Assembly (NCBI GenBank): GCA_002714305.1
Contig: PAWY01000019.1
Coordinates: 1 to 5,912 of the forward strand
Source: Methanobacteriota archaeon
Lineage (GTDB): Archaea > Thermoplasmatota > Poseidoniia > Poseidoniales > Poseidoniaceae
Direction: 5' to 3'
Length of the DNA: 5,912 nt
Shown: piece by piece, positions 1-5,912 of the stretch
Numbering within the stretch: the stretch's first letter is position 1
Layout of the letters: every line of letters begins with the position of its first letter
Position numbers and translations under genes: made by a program
Notes under the pieces: model-generated
Told to the model about the DNA's origin: nothing
What the model saw: only the letters and a program-made list of their open reading frames with translations
Database searches by the model: none

Positions 1-1731
1 CTCGAGGGGCCTTTCACCTCGCTGCAAGTGGTCTTCCGATTTCCTCGTTGGGTTCCTGGGTCCTATTTCCTGCGTGAACCAATTCAACACATGTTCAATT
101 TCTCCGCCACCGACAACCAAGGAAACGATCTCAAGTGGAAACGCGTCGGCGTGGACGGTGTTTCGGTTCGGCTGAAAAGTGATTCAACCTCGCTCACAAT
201 CAACTACACCCTGTTGGCCAAAGAATTGAGTGTGCGCTCGAACCATCTCGACACGACCCACCTTCATCTCATGCCCCCGTTCACATGGTTTTGGCCAGAA
301 CGTGGCGTGGAGATGGAACGTCTCGAGTTGGATCACAGCGTTGAATTGACGGCTCCATCCACCTGGACACCGGCCACGCAACTTCAACTCGATGAGAGCA
401 TGGAGCATGGACACAATGCCAAACGTTGGCTGTTCTCAACCACGGGAAGAGACATGTTGCTCGACAGCATCATGGAAGTCAACCCCAATCCTGCCTTCAC
501 GCACGACATCGACGGTCGAGTTCATCACTTCAAGTGGTGGGACAGCGGCGGACACCAGCCAAACGGGAAGCGCCTCGAGACCTTTGTGGATGACATGGTG
601 CGCATCGCCAAAGAGCATCATGCACTCTTTGGGGTGCCAGATTGGCCCGATTACACCACGGTCTTGCACCTGACCGACACGGGAAGAGGGGGCTTGGAAC
701 ACATGAATTCACAAACCTCAATGATGCCGAGGTCATGCCTTTTCCCTGACCATCCCGATGAGTATCGAGACCTTGTTAGCTTGTTTTCCCATGAGTACCT
801 GCACCAGTGGAACGTCAAACGCCTGCGACCCAAGTGTTTCCTGGATTACGATTTGCAATCGGAGACCCACACCGATTTGCTCTGGTGGTTTGAGGGCGCC
901 ACATCGTGGTTGGGTGACATGATTTGCGTTCGTTCAGGTGCATGGACTGAAGAAGATTGGAGGCTTGATTTTGAGCGCAAGATGAAACGGCACACCGCCA
1001 ACAATGGCATGCTTCGAGAATCCCTTGCTGAATCCAGCCACGATGCATGGATTCACCTCTATAGAAGTGGACCCTACACGCGAGAGAGCCAAATCTCATA
1101 CTACCTTGAGGGGGAATTGGCCCTGCTTTGTCTCGACACCGAAATGCGTCGACGGAACAACGACACCTTCGGGGCTTGCGACTTGATGGCTGAATTGGTG
1201 CGTCGCTACGCCATTTCTTCGGACGAAGCAGAAGAACTCGGTGTGGATTACAACGACATTCGCACGACCCTCAAATCATGCCCGGGTGGGTCGTCCATGG
1301 GACCCTACCTCGACCGATTGGTTCAGCATCGAAACCACCCCAATGTCCAACGCGCCCTGTCGTCGTTCCGATTGAAATTGGTGCCTCACGCCTCGGACAA
1401 GGAAGGCAAGGGATGGCTCGGTGTGAACCTAAGGGAATCCAAAGGACGGGTGATCATCACCACGTACCAAGCCGGCTCACCCCTTCGAACCATAACCCAG
1501 GTGGGCGATGAATTGGTTTCCGTTGACGGTGTGCGCCTCAAATCCGTTGCTCACTTGAAGAAACTCATTGGAGGCCGTGCCGGCGATGAAGTCAAACTGG
1601 ACATCACGCACGAAGGCATCCTCACCACCGTCACCCTCTCACTTCCCGAATCACCGCAGCATGGCGTGACCTTGAAAGGAAAAGGGAACCAACGCTGGAA
1701 AGCGTGGATCAAGACTCGTCAGGAGAAGTGA
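1..1731 (+). CDS. M61-family metallopeptidase (glycyl aminopeptidase-like) with C-terminal PDZ domain, 5' partial
   Basis: Probable zinc aminopeptidase of the M61 family, whose characterised members remove N-terminal Gly or Ala from peptides. The frame is open from base 1. Residues are numbered here from codon 1 at base 1. The family's N-terminal-domain motif PRWVPGSYFLRE is at about residues 15-26, so roughly 20-40 residues lie upstream of the window. The in-frame GTG at base 28 falls inside that beta-rich domain and is not a credible start. The GGLEH motif is at 230-234. The zinc motif HEYLH has ligands H264 and H268 and catalytic E265, followed by the family-typical WNVKRLRP. The third ligand is most likely E298 in WWFEGATSW. 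A PDZ domain covers about 471-550 (GWLGVNLRES through VGDELVSVDG), followed by a short basic tail. All catalytic residues are intact. A signal peptide cannot be judged because the 5' end is missing. The last 23 bases overlap the convergent SerK-like gene. Family assignment is secure; the substrate is inferred. Confidence 0.93.
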   Translation, partial: LEGPFTSLQVVFRFPRWVPGSYFLREPIQHMFNFSATDNQGNDLKWKRVGVDGVSVRLKSDSTSLTINYTLLAKELSVRSNHLDTTHLHLMPPFTWFWPERGVEMERLELDHSVELTAPSTWTPATQLQLDESMEHGHNAKRWLFSTTGRDMLLDSIMEVNPNPAFTHDIDGRVHHFKWWDSGGHQPNGKRLETFVDDMVRIAKEHHALFGVPDWPDYTTVLHLTDTGRGGLEHMNSQTSMMPRSCLFPDHPDEYRDLVSLFSHEYLHQWNVKRLRPKCFLDYDLQSETHTDLLWWFEGATSWLGDMICVRSGAWTEEDWRLDFERKMKRHTANNGMLRESLAESSHDAWIHLYRSGPYTRESQISYYLEGELALLCLDTEMRRRNNDTFGACDLMAELVRRYAISSDEAEELGVDYNDIRTTLKSCPGGSSMGPYLDRLVQHRNHPNVQRALSSFRLKLVPHASDKEGKGWLGVNLRESKGRVIITTYQAGSPLRTITQVGDELVSVDGVRLKSVAHLKKLIGGRAGDEVKLDITHEGILTTVTLSLPESPQHGVTLKGKGNQRWKAWIKTRQEK

Positions 1732-2152
1732 ACGAAGGCAGCGCTGCCAACCTCTCAAGCGGGAAAAAAATTGGGGGTGTTTCCACTGGCAGAATGTGCC
1801 GACTCGTTTTGGGGGGGAACACCGCTTGGGAGAGCGCCATGTCAATGACCTCAACTTTGGTCAGTTCATCCAAGCCACATCCCGGCCAAACCCCCAATTT
1901 AATTGAGTCGTCAGCGAGGTAGTCCACGCAGATGGCTGGAACGCGTTTAAGTTGGAGCAAATGGGCAATGGAATGCCGATGATGTCCATCCAAGATGGCA
2001 CCTGTATGCTTGTCCACGATGAGCGGTTTGGTGTATCCACCCCAACGCTTGGTCATTTCGAGGAGCTTATCCCTGTTTCTTGGTTTGATTTCTTCATGAG
2101 CCTTCAACCACTCGAGAGGCACGAGTTCGACATCGTCATCTCCCCAAGACAT
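1709..2152 (-). CDS. Compact SerK-like protein (ParB/sulfiredoxin fold), probable free serine kinase
   Basis: A 147-residue protein with a ParB/Srx-type nucleotide-binding fold. It resembles archaeal SerK, which phosphorylates free L-serine to O-phosphoserine (with ADP in Thermococcus) for cysteine synthesis. Visible matches are LEWLKAHEE at 13-21, where E20 sits at the position of the SerK/SbnI catalytic Glu; PLIVD at 43-47; the DGHHR loop at 55-59; VPAICVDY at 71-78; and the C-terminal PPKTSRHILP at 113-122, like the SPKTTRHVLP tail I recall for Thermococcus SerK. The protein is about 90 residues shorter than that enzyme and apparently lacks its middle region. It has no helix-turn-helix, which argues against a partitioning ParB or a DNA-binding regulator. 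I chose the ATG at 2152 because an AGGAGGTG lies just ahead of it; the GTG at 2158 is part of that Shine-Dalgarno site. The gene is divergent from the CCA-enzyme gene and convergent with the peptidase gene. Fold confidence is high; kinase activity is inferred. Confidence 0.85.
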   Translation of the reverse strand: MSWGDDDVELVPLEWLKAHEEIKPRNRDKLLEMTKRWGGYTKPLIVDKHTGAILDGHHRHSIAHLLQLKRVPAICVDYLADDSIKLGVWPGCGLDELTKVEVIDMALSQAVFPPKTSRHILPVETPPIFFPLERLAALPSFTSPDES

Positions 2153-2155
2153 TGA

Positions 2156-2163
2156 CACCTCCT
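2156..2163 (-). promoter_or_regulatory. Strong Shine-Dalgarno site of the SerK-like gene
   Basis: On the minus strand the sequence reads AGGAGGTGTCAATG. The AGGAGG core ends five bases before the ATG at 2152. The alternative GTG start at 2158-2156 is embedded in this motif, so the site decides the start in favour of ATG. Confidence 0.75.
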
Positions 2164-2214
2164 GCCCCGCTCGTCACATAATGCTTTTTCACGGCCAGCC
2201 CACGACACAGGCAA

Positions 2215-2220
2215 GAGGGG
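2215..2220 (+). promoter_or_regulatory. Probable Shine-Dalgarno site of the CCA-enzyme gene
   Basis: GAGGGG lies five bases before the ATG at 2226. The upstream in-frame ATG at 2181 has no such purine-rich site. It would add 15 residues (beginning MLFHGQPTTQ) that do not resemble the family, so the 2226 start is preferred. Confidence 0.5.
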
Positions 2221-2225
2221 CCCGA

Positions 2226-3590
2226 ATGTCATCAACCAAAACCCTCCTTGAAGGCCTTGAGGCCGACCTTCCTGGTGCGCCATGCCCTCCTGCCCTTCTC
2301 CGCTGGCTCGCTTCCCTTCCAGATGACCTGCTCGCTGTGCTCCAAACGCTTGCTGAGGATGGGGCAGGGACGTGGTTGGTGGGCGGATGCGTGCGCGATG
2401 CGTGGCTTGGCCAGCCTTCGGTGGACATCGACCTCTGCACAACCTGTACGCCAGAACGAATGCTGGTGTTGTTTGGTGACCAAGCCATCGCCACCGGACT
2501 TGAGTTTGGTACCATCACGATCAAAGGAGTCGGGCGGCATTACGAAGTCACCACCCTCCGAACCGAATCGCTCTATCGGGACGGTCGAAGGCCCGAGGAG
2601 GTGACGTGGGGGTCCTCGTTAAGCGAAGACCTGAGTCGTCGAGATTTCACCTTCAACAGCATGGCCGTTGACGTCGCTCGGCAAATTTTGTACGACCCTT
2701 ACGATGGGACATCCGATCTGCAACAACGCTCCATTCGCGCCGTTGGCGATGCCAACCTCCGATGCCAAGAGGATGCTTTGCGTATCCTTCGTGCTTACCG
2801 GTTCATGCGCCGTGACGAAGGTCCTCTATGGCACATTGACCATGCATTAGCGACGGCTCTTTCTCAGCACAGCACCCGTTTGCGGATGGTGGCCATTGAG
2901 CGTCGTTGGATGGAATTGGAAAAAATACTGACTGGACAACGCCCCGGTGAAGTCCTTGAAAAAATGCAAACCGACGGTGTTCTTCGCCACGTGCTGGAGG
3001 AATTCGCCGTCCTGAATCCCCACCTCTTTACGGTCTTGGACGATGCAGAACTCAACCAGCTCTCGCTGGCTCAACGGCTTGCCTTGCTGATGATTGAATA
3101 CCCCACCAAAGAAGCCATGAAGCAAATGGATGCCCTCCGCACCTCAAAAGCACTCCAACGCACCACGGCCAGTTTTCACGAGCAATTGGGCCACCTGCCG
3201 GCGCCACGAAAACCCCAACTTCGGGTGTTCAACCACGTGCTTGGAAACGGTGCTAAAGCCCATCTCTCGATTCTTCGGTCGTGTTGCAACGCTGCCATCA
3301 ATGTCCATACCGGACTTCCCCTTCTCGCCGAAACCGTTGATGAGATCATGGCCTCCTGGACCGAACTCCGCGGAAGCCCTGCACCGGTTCCTTGCCTCGT
3401 TGATGGGCATTGGATCATGGCCCGAACAGGAACCGTCGAAGGAAGGCGCTTGGGTCGACTCAAGCAATGGCTTCACCGAATTCAAATCGAAGAGGAAATC
3501 ACTGACCAAAACGGAATGGAAACCGCACTTAGTCGATTGCCCTTCAAACACGGTTCACCCGAAGATTGGCCCACCGTCTCGTTTCCCTAA
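2226..3590 (+). CDS. Class II CCA tRNA nucleotidyltransferase / poly(A) polymerase family enzyme
   Basis: A template-independent nucleotidyltransferase that most likely builds or repairs the 3'-CCA of tRNAs in the cytoplasm. It has 454 residues from the ATG at 2226. The class II head motifs appear in order: LVGGCVRDAWLG with G53, G54, R57 and D58; the metal-binding DID pair D67/D69; FGTITIKG and YEVTTLRTE; the flexible-loop segment YRDGRRPEEV; the RRD motif R138-D140 in SRRDFTFNSMAVD; DPYDGTSDLQQRSIRAVGD; and the base-selecting EDALR motif at 182-186. A helical body with IERRWMELEKIL follows. The C-terminal part (VDGHWIMARTGTVEGRRLG) resembles the ligand-loop region of the bacterial enzymes. 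No HD phosphohydrolase motif is evident. The gammaproteobacterial PcnB signature is not apparent, which favours CCA addition over poly(A) polymerase, though motifs alone cannot separate CCA-, A- and CC-adding subtypes. If the host is archaeal, this replaces or supplements the usual class I enzyme. The gene lies 44 bases ahead of the EF-hand gene and may share its transcript. Confidence 0.9.
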   Translation: MSSTKTLLEGLEADLPGAPCPPALLRWLASLPDDLLAVLQTLAEDGAGTWLVGGCVRDAWLGQPSVDIDLCTTCTPERMLVLFGDQAIATGLEFGTITIKGVGRHYEVTTLRTESLYRDGRRPEEVTWGSSLSEDLSRRDFTFNSMAVDVARQILYDPYDGTSDLQQRSIRAVGDANLRCQEDALRILRAYRFMRRDEGPLWHIDHALATALSQHSTRLRMVAIERRWMELEKILTGQRPGEVLEKMQTDGVLRHVLEEFAVLNPHLFTVLDDAELNQLSLAQRLALLMIEYPTKEAMKQMDALRTSKALQRTTASFHEQLGHLPAPRKPQLRVFNHVLGNGAKAHLSILRSCCNAAINVHTGLPLLAETVDEIMASWTELRGSPAPVPCLVDGHWIMARTGTVEGRRLGRLKQWLHRIQIEEEITDQNGMETALSRLPFKHGSPEDWPTVSFP

Positions 3591-3591
3591 A

Positions 3592-3617
3592 GTGGCGGCA
3601 TCAATTTGATGTGGCGG
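3592..3617. repeat. Nested direct and inverted repeat in the CCA-enzyme / EF-hand gene gap
   Basis: Two copies of GTGGCGG, at 3592-3598 and 3611-3617, start 19 bases apart. Between them, at 3599-3611, is CATCAATTTGATG, a perfect inverted repeat with 6-base arms and a single central T. The element begins one base after the CCA-enzyme stop and ends 17 bases before the ATG of the next gene. The stem is too AT-rich and has too small a loop for a typical terminator. An operator is possible, and so is chance. Confidence 0.4.
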
Positions 3618-3634
3618 TAGGTCTTGGGCGCATC

Positions 3635-4693
3635 ATGGCCACCATCGATTTACCCGAAAAGGAAGCGTTCAATCAGCAAGTTGTAGCCATTGAACGACGC
3701 ATTGAGGGCATCACACGAAGCAACAACATGGCGGGCTTGCTCAATAACAACTTCAAGAAATGGCTTTCAAGTTCGTCAATGTCGCCACTCAAGCTGACCG
3801 AAGAACTTGACACCAACAATGACGGCATCATTTCGGGGGATGAATTCGCATCATTGCTCGGAAAAATGACCGGTGAACGCCCGCCTGAATGGGTGGTTGA
3901 ATTGGTCTTCTCCTTCGTGAATGCCGACGTCAAAACAGGCATTCCACTGAACGATTGGATGGCTTTCCTCGCCGCCAGTGGCCTTGATATCCCTGACGAA
4001 TTGTTCAAGGAAAAAATAGAGGTCACCGGTTCAATCGGTATTTTGGAAGAGCAAATCACCGCCGGCGATGAGATTTCGGTTACGGTTTCCTTCAATGTCG
4101 ATGTTGTGGCCTACGAGTTCTCCATCATCGAGGTGAATTCGGGAGGAGCCTTGCTCGACCTAATAACGCCAAATGCAGACATGGACCGTCCTGATTTTGA
4201 CGAATTTCAAATTGAATTGAGCACTCCCGGCGACTACCGCGCTGAACTCCGCCACCTTGGCCTTCGTTTGGACGAGCACCGAATCGTCGTTCATCCGCGT
4301 GTTGAAGCGGTCAAAGGAGACCCAGTGGTTGAAGAATCAACCCCCGCTGAAGAGCATCCTCACGAGGAGGTTCACGGTTCAGAGGAAGGCTTTGGGGCAT
4401 TTGTCACCCAAATTGAAAACGTCAAGTTGCGAAGCGAAGCACAAGCCCTCATCGCCGATTCACCAGCCTTCGTTGTTGAATGCACCATTCAATCCGTTTC
4501 CAAAACCCTGCTGGGCATGGGTCTCTATCGAAACGGCTTCACGGCTCACTGTGTTTCCGATGATGGAATCACGATGCGAGTGATGCTCAAACCTTGTGAA
4601 GTACCTCCTCAGGCAGGAGAACGTTTTGACAGCACCGTTTCCTTGCACGATTGGGACGTGGCCTTGAAGCAATTGATTTGCTTGGAAGCGTGA
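3635..4693 (+). CDS. Cytoplasmic EF-hand multidomain protein of unknown function
   Basis: I do not recognise this 352-residue protein as a named family. Residues 1-50 look helical. A canonical EF-hand calcium loop spans D59-E70 (DTNNDGIISGDE) with D, N, D, G, I, S and E at the expected positions. A paired, degenerate hand follows at about 95-110 (VNADVKTGIPLNDW) and probably does not bind calcium. Residues about 127-222 alternate like an Ig-type beta-sandwich (AGDEISVTVSF, GDYRAELRHLG, HRIVVHP). An acidic linker with three His lies at about 229-252. Residues about 255-352 look like a small five-strand, possibly OB-like, barrel (VVECTIQSVSKT, GITMRVMLKP). There is no signal peptide or membrane helix, so it should be cytoplasmic. 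I chose the ATG at 3635; only weak TTG or GTG starts lie upstream (3566, 3611), and no strong Shine-Dalgarno is visible. It lies 44 bases after the CCA-enzyme gene, probably as a second cistron. The EF-hand is certain, the later folds are predictions by eye, and the function is unknown. Confidence 0.82.
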   Translation: MATIDLPEKEAFNQQVVAIERRIEGITRSNNMAGLLNNNFKKWLSSSSMSPLKLTEELDTNNDGIISGDEFASLLGKMTGERPPEWVVELVFSFVNADVKTGIPLNDWMAFLAASGLDIPDELFKEKIEVTGSIGILEEQITAGDEISVTVSFNVDVVAYEFSIIEVNSGGALLDLITPNADMDRPDFDEFQIELSTPGDYRAELRHLGLRLDEHRIVVHPRVEAVKGDPVVEESTPAEEHPHEEVHGSEEGFGAFVTQIENVKLRSEAQALIADSPAFVVECTIQSVSKTLLGMGLYRNGFTAHCVSDDGITMRVMLKPCEVPPQAGERFDSTVSLHDWDVALKQLICLEA

Positions 4694-5863
4694 TCACTTC
4701 AACGCTCGAGCGATCACGATGCGCTGGACCTCTTGGGTGCCTTCGTAAATTTGCGTGATCTTTGCATCGCGGAAGAATCGCTCAACGGGGAACTCCTTGG
4801 TGTAGCCGTAGCCGCCGAGCACCTGGATGGCACGCTCTGAGACCCACATGGCGGTGTCGCCAGCGAAAAGTTTCGCCATGCTGGCTTCTTTTGAGTGGCG
4901 CGGACCGTCAGCGTGGTAGTGCTGCTCCTTGGTCCAAGCTGCTTTGTAGACCAGGAGCCGGGCTGCCTCAATTTGTGTTGCCATGTCGGCAAGGTAAGCC
5001 ATGATCATTTGGTGGTAAGCGATGGGTTTACCGAAGGCTTCTCGCTCATGGGCGTATTGGAGAGCCGATTCGTAGGCGCCCTGAGCGATACCAAGAGCCT
5101 GAGCAGCGATGCCAATGCGGCTGTTGTCGAGGGCATTCATGGCGATTGGGAAACCGTTGCCGACCCCTTTGATGACATTCTCCACTGGGACTTTGCAATC
5201 GTTGAGGACCAAAGTGCACGTATCGGATGAGCGGATGCCGAGTTTGTCTTCCTTTTTGCCGACCGAATAACCCTCGTAATCGGCGTCAACGATGAACGCC
5301 GTTGTCCCACCGTGCTTTTTTGTGCCGTAATCGGGATGGTCAACGTCCTTTGCAAACAGGACGAGAAGTTTGGCCTGAGCGCCGTTGGTGACCCACATTT
5401 TTTCTCCATTGAGGATGTAGTGGGTTCCGTCTTCGGAAAGTTTCGCCTTGCATGACATGGCAGCCGCATCGGTTCCTGCCCCAGCTTCTGAAAGTGAGTA
5501 TGCCCCTACTTCACCGGCTGCAAGGCGGGGGAGGAAGGTTTCCTTTTGATGTTCATCACCGTGAAGGGCGATGGTCATGGAGCAAAGTCCGACGTGAACA
5601 CAGAACATCACGGCGAACGATGGATCAACACGAGCCAATTCCTCAATGATGATGGCTTCCGATACATCATCAATGGGTGAGCCGCCATATGCTTCAGGAA
5701 TGGTGATGCCATGCAAGCCGTATTCGAGGAAGGCTTCCCACTCATCGGAGGGAGGGATTTGGTTCTGGTCTCGGTGTTCGACCGTCGGCGCAAGCACCGT
5801 TTCAGCAAAGTCTCTCACCAATTCACGAATCATCTGTTGTTCGTCCGTTTCGCCGAAGTTCAT
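4694..5863 (-). CDS. Acyl-CoA dehydrogenase (FAD-dependent, short/medium- or branched-chain type)
   Basis: A flavoprotein that introduces the alpha,beta double bond in acyl-CoA, the first step of beta-oxidation or of branched-chain amino-acid breakdown, passing electrons to an electron-transfer flavoprotein. It has 389 residues, a normal length. The N-terminal helical domain begins at FGETDEQQMIRELVRDFA. The first family signature, AYSLSEAGAGTDAAAM, is at 121-136, and WVTNGAQA at 157-164 forms part of the flavin-binding beta domain. The REAFGKPI segment is at 274-281. The second signature, QVLGGYGYTKEFPVERFFRDAKI, is at about 347-369. The catalytic base is E374 in IYEGTQEVQR, the position used by short- and medium-chain and butyryl-CoA dehydrogenases rather than the shifted Glu of isovaleryl-CoA and long-chain enzymes. 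Chain-length preference cannot be read from the sequence. The start at 5863 is supported by FGETDEQQ beginning right after the Met and by a GGTGAGG upstream. Its stop directly abuts the stop of the convergent EF-hand gene. No electron-transfer flavoprotein or thiolase gene is visible nearby. Confidence 0.95.
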   Translation of the reverse strand: MNFGETDEQQMIRELVRDFAETVLAPTVEHRDQNQIPPSDEWEAFLEYGLHGITIPEAYGGSPIDDVSEAIIIEELARVDPSFAVMFCVHVGLCSMTIALHGDEHQKETFLPRLAAGEVGAYSLSEAGAGTDAAAMSCKAKLSEDGTHYILNGEKMWVTNGAQAKLLVLFAKDVDHPDYGTKKHGGTTAFIVDADYEGYSVGKKEDKLGIRSSDTCTLVLNDCKVPVENVIKGVGNGFPIAMNALDNSRIGIAAQALGIAQGAYESALQYAHEREAFGKPIAYHQMIMAYLADMATQIEAARLLVYKAAWTKEQHYHADGPRHSKEASMAKLFAGDTAMWVSERAIQVLGGYGYTKEFPVERFFRDAKITQIYEGTQEVQRIVIARALK

Positions 5864-5865
5864 GC

Positions 5866-5872
5866 CCTCACC
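5866..5872 (-). promoter_or_regulatory. Probable Shine-Dalgarno site of the acyl-CoA dehydrogenase gene
   Basis: On the minus strand GGTGAGGGCATG places a GGTGA core four bases before the ATG at 5863. The rest of the leader (5873-5912) contains an AT-richer stretch, GGATTAAGAAAC, at about 5892-5903. It is a possible promoter element, but it is too close to the window edge to judge. Confidence 0.5.
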
Positions 5873-5912
5873 GGTCTTTCCAACAGGGGGTGTTTCTTAA
5901 TCCGTTTGTTTG

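Larger units (their letters stand above)
2153..2225. promoter_or_regulatory. Divergent promoter region between SerK-like and CCA-enzyme genes
   Basis: These 73 bases separate two divergent starts and should hold both promoters. The only AT-rich patch is at about 2175-2189 (ACATAATGCTTTTTC). It could act as a TATA-like element for the rightward gene, giving a transcript start near 2205-2210, ahead of the GAGGGG at 2215. For the leftward gene the same patch would place the transcript start almost at the ATG, so a different element may serve it. No clear BRE or bacterial -35/-10 pair is visible. This is an inference from spacing and composition. Confidence 0.35.

Noticed and set aside
1..6. CTCGAG (XhoI site) at the first base, as a cloning junction
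   Set aside because: The peptidase frame runs through it with family-consistent sequence, and the same hexamer occurs elsewhere in the window (for example near 2111), so it needs no special explanation.
28..30. GTG as the start codon of the M61 peptidase
   Set aside because: The frame is open back to base 1 and the GTG lies within the conserved N-terminal domain strand just before PRWVPGSY, so the true start is upstream of the window.
1760..1817. Possible frameshift at the homopolymers (A7 near 1765 and G7 near 1811) in the SerK-like gene
   Set aside because: The protein downstream of these runs still shows the family's C-terminal PPKTSRHILP segment and a plausible tail, so the frame appears correct.
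2156..2158. GTG start for the SerK-like gene, two codons upstream of the ATG
   Set aside because: It is inside the AGGAGGTG Shine-Dalgarno site and would leave the longer form without a ribosome-binding site; the ATG at 2152 is better placed.
2181..2183. ATG start giving a 469-residue CCA enzyme
   Set aside because: It has no upstream purine-rich site, and the extra 15 residues show no family resemblance. The ATG at 2226 has GAGGGG five bases upstream.
3566..3568. TTG start of the EF-hand gene overlapping the CCA gene
   Set aside because: It is a rare start codon without a Shine-Dalgarno site. The extension is just a read-through of the CCA gene's 3' end and the gap repeat in another frame.
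3130..3609. Open frame of 159 codons overlapping the CCA gene in another frame, and the 135-codon antisense frame at 3144-3551
   Set aside because: Both lie within the conserved CCA-enzyme coding sequence; their translations are low-complexity Pro/Ser/Arg-rich and have no recognisable domain or ribosome-binding site.
5137..5469. Alternate-frame open frame inside the acyl-CoA dehydrogenase gene
   Set aside because: It is a shadow of a strongly conserved gene on the same strand, with no domain of its own.
1..5912. tRNA, rRNA, CRISPR array, insertion sequence or attachment site
   Set aside because: No cloverleaf-like sequence, spaced repeat array, transposase or long terminal inverted repeats were seen on either strand; nearly all bases are taken up by the five genes.

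Overview
This window is gene-dense, with no gap above about 75 bases. It holds five protein-coding genes and no RNA gene, mobile element or CRISPR array that I can see. Base composition is near balanced and looks uniform, and nothing suggests a recently acquired island. My best guess is an uncultivated marine archaeon, possibly of the Poseidoniales (Marine Group II) type. The guess rests on a compact archaeal-style SerK/ParB-fold gene and a cytoplasmic EF-hand protein beside bacterial-looking metabolic genes. A bacterial host cannot be excluded from this sequence alone, because the CCA-adding enzyme is the bacterial/eukaryotic class II type and M61-PDZ peptidases are common in bacteria.

Layout, left to right: (1) 1-1731 (+), an M61-family metallopeptidase with a C-terminal PDZ domain, cut at its 5' end by the window edge. 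(2) 1709-2152 (-), a small ParB/sulfiredoxin-fold protein that looks like a compact free-serine kinase (SerK). It converges on the peptidase gene and overlaps it by 23 bases. (3) A 73-base divergent gap, then 2226-3590 (+), a class II tRNA nucleotidyltransferase / poly(A) polymerase family enzyme with all its head-domain motifs. (4) A 44-base gap containing a small symmetrical repeat, then 3635-4693 (+), a 352-residue protein of unknown function with one canonical EF-hand, a degenerate second hand, a predicted beta-sandwich, an acidic His-rich linker and a predicted small beta-barrel. (5) 4694-5863 (-), an acyl-CoA dehydrogenase whose stop codon directly abuts that of the EF-hand gene. A 49-base leader, running to the window edge, lies upstream of it.

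Functionally these are mostly unrelated housekeeping genes: peptide turnover, probable serine phosphorylation feeding cysteine synthesis, tRNA 3'-end maturation, and fatty-acid or branched-chain acyl-CoA oxidation. Only the CCA enzyme and the EF-hand gene are arranged so that they could be co-transcribed. The items most worth a second look are the EF-hand multidomain protein, the shortened SerK homologue, and, if the host is archaeal, the class II CCA enzyme.
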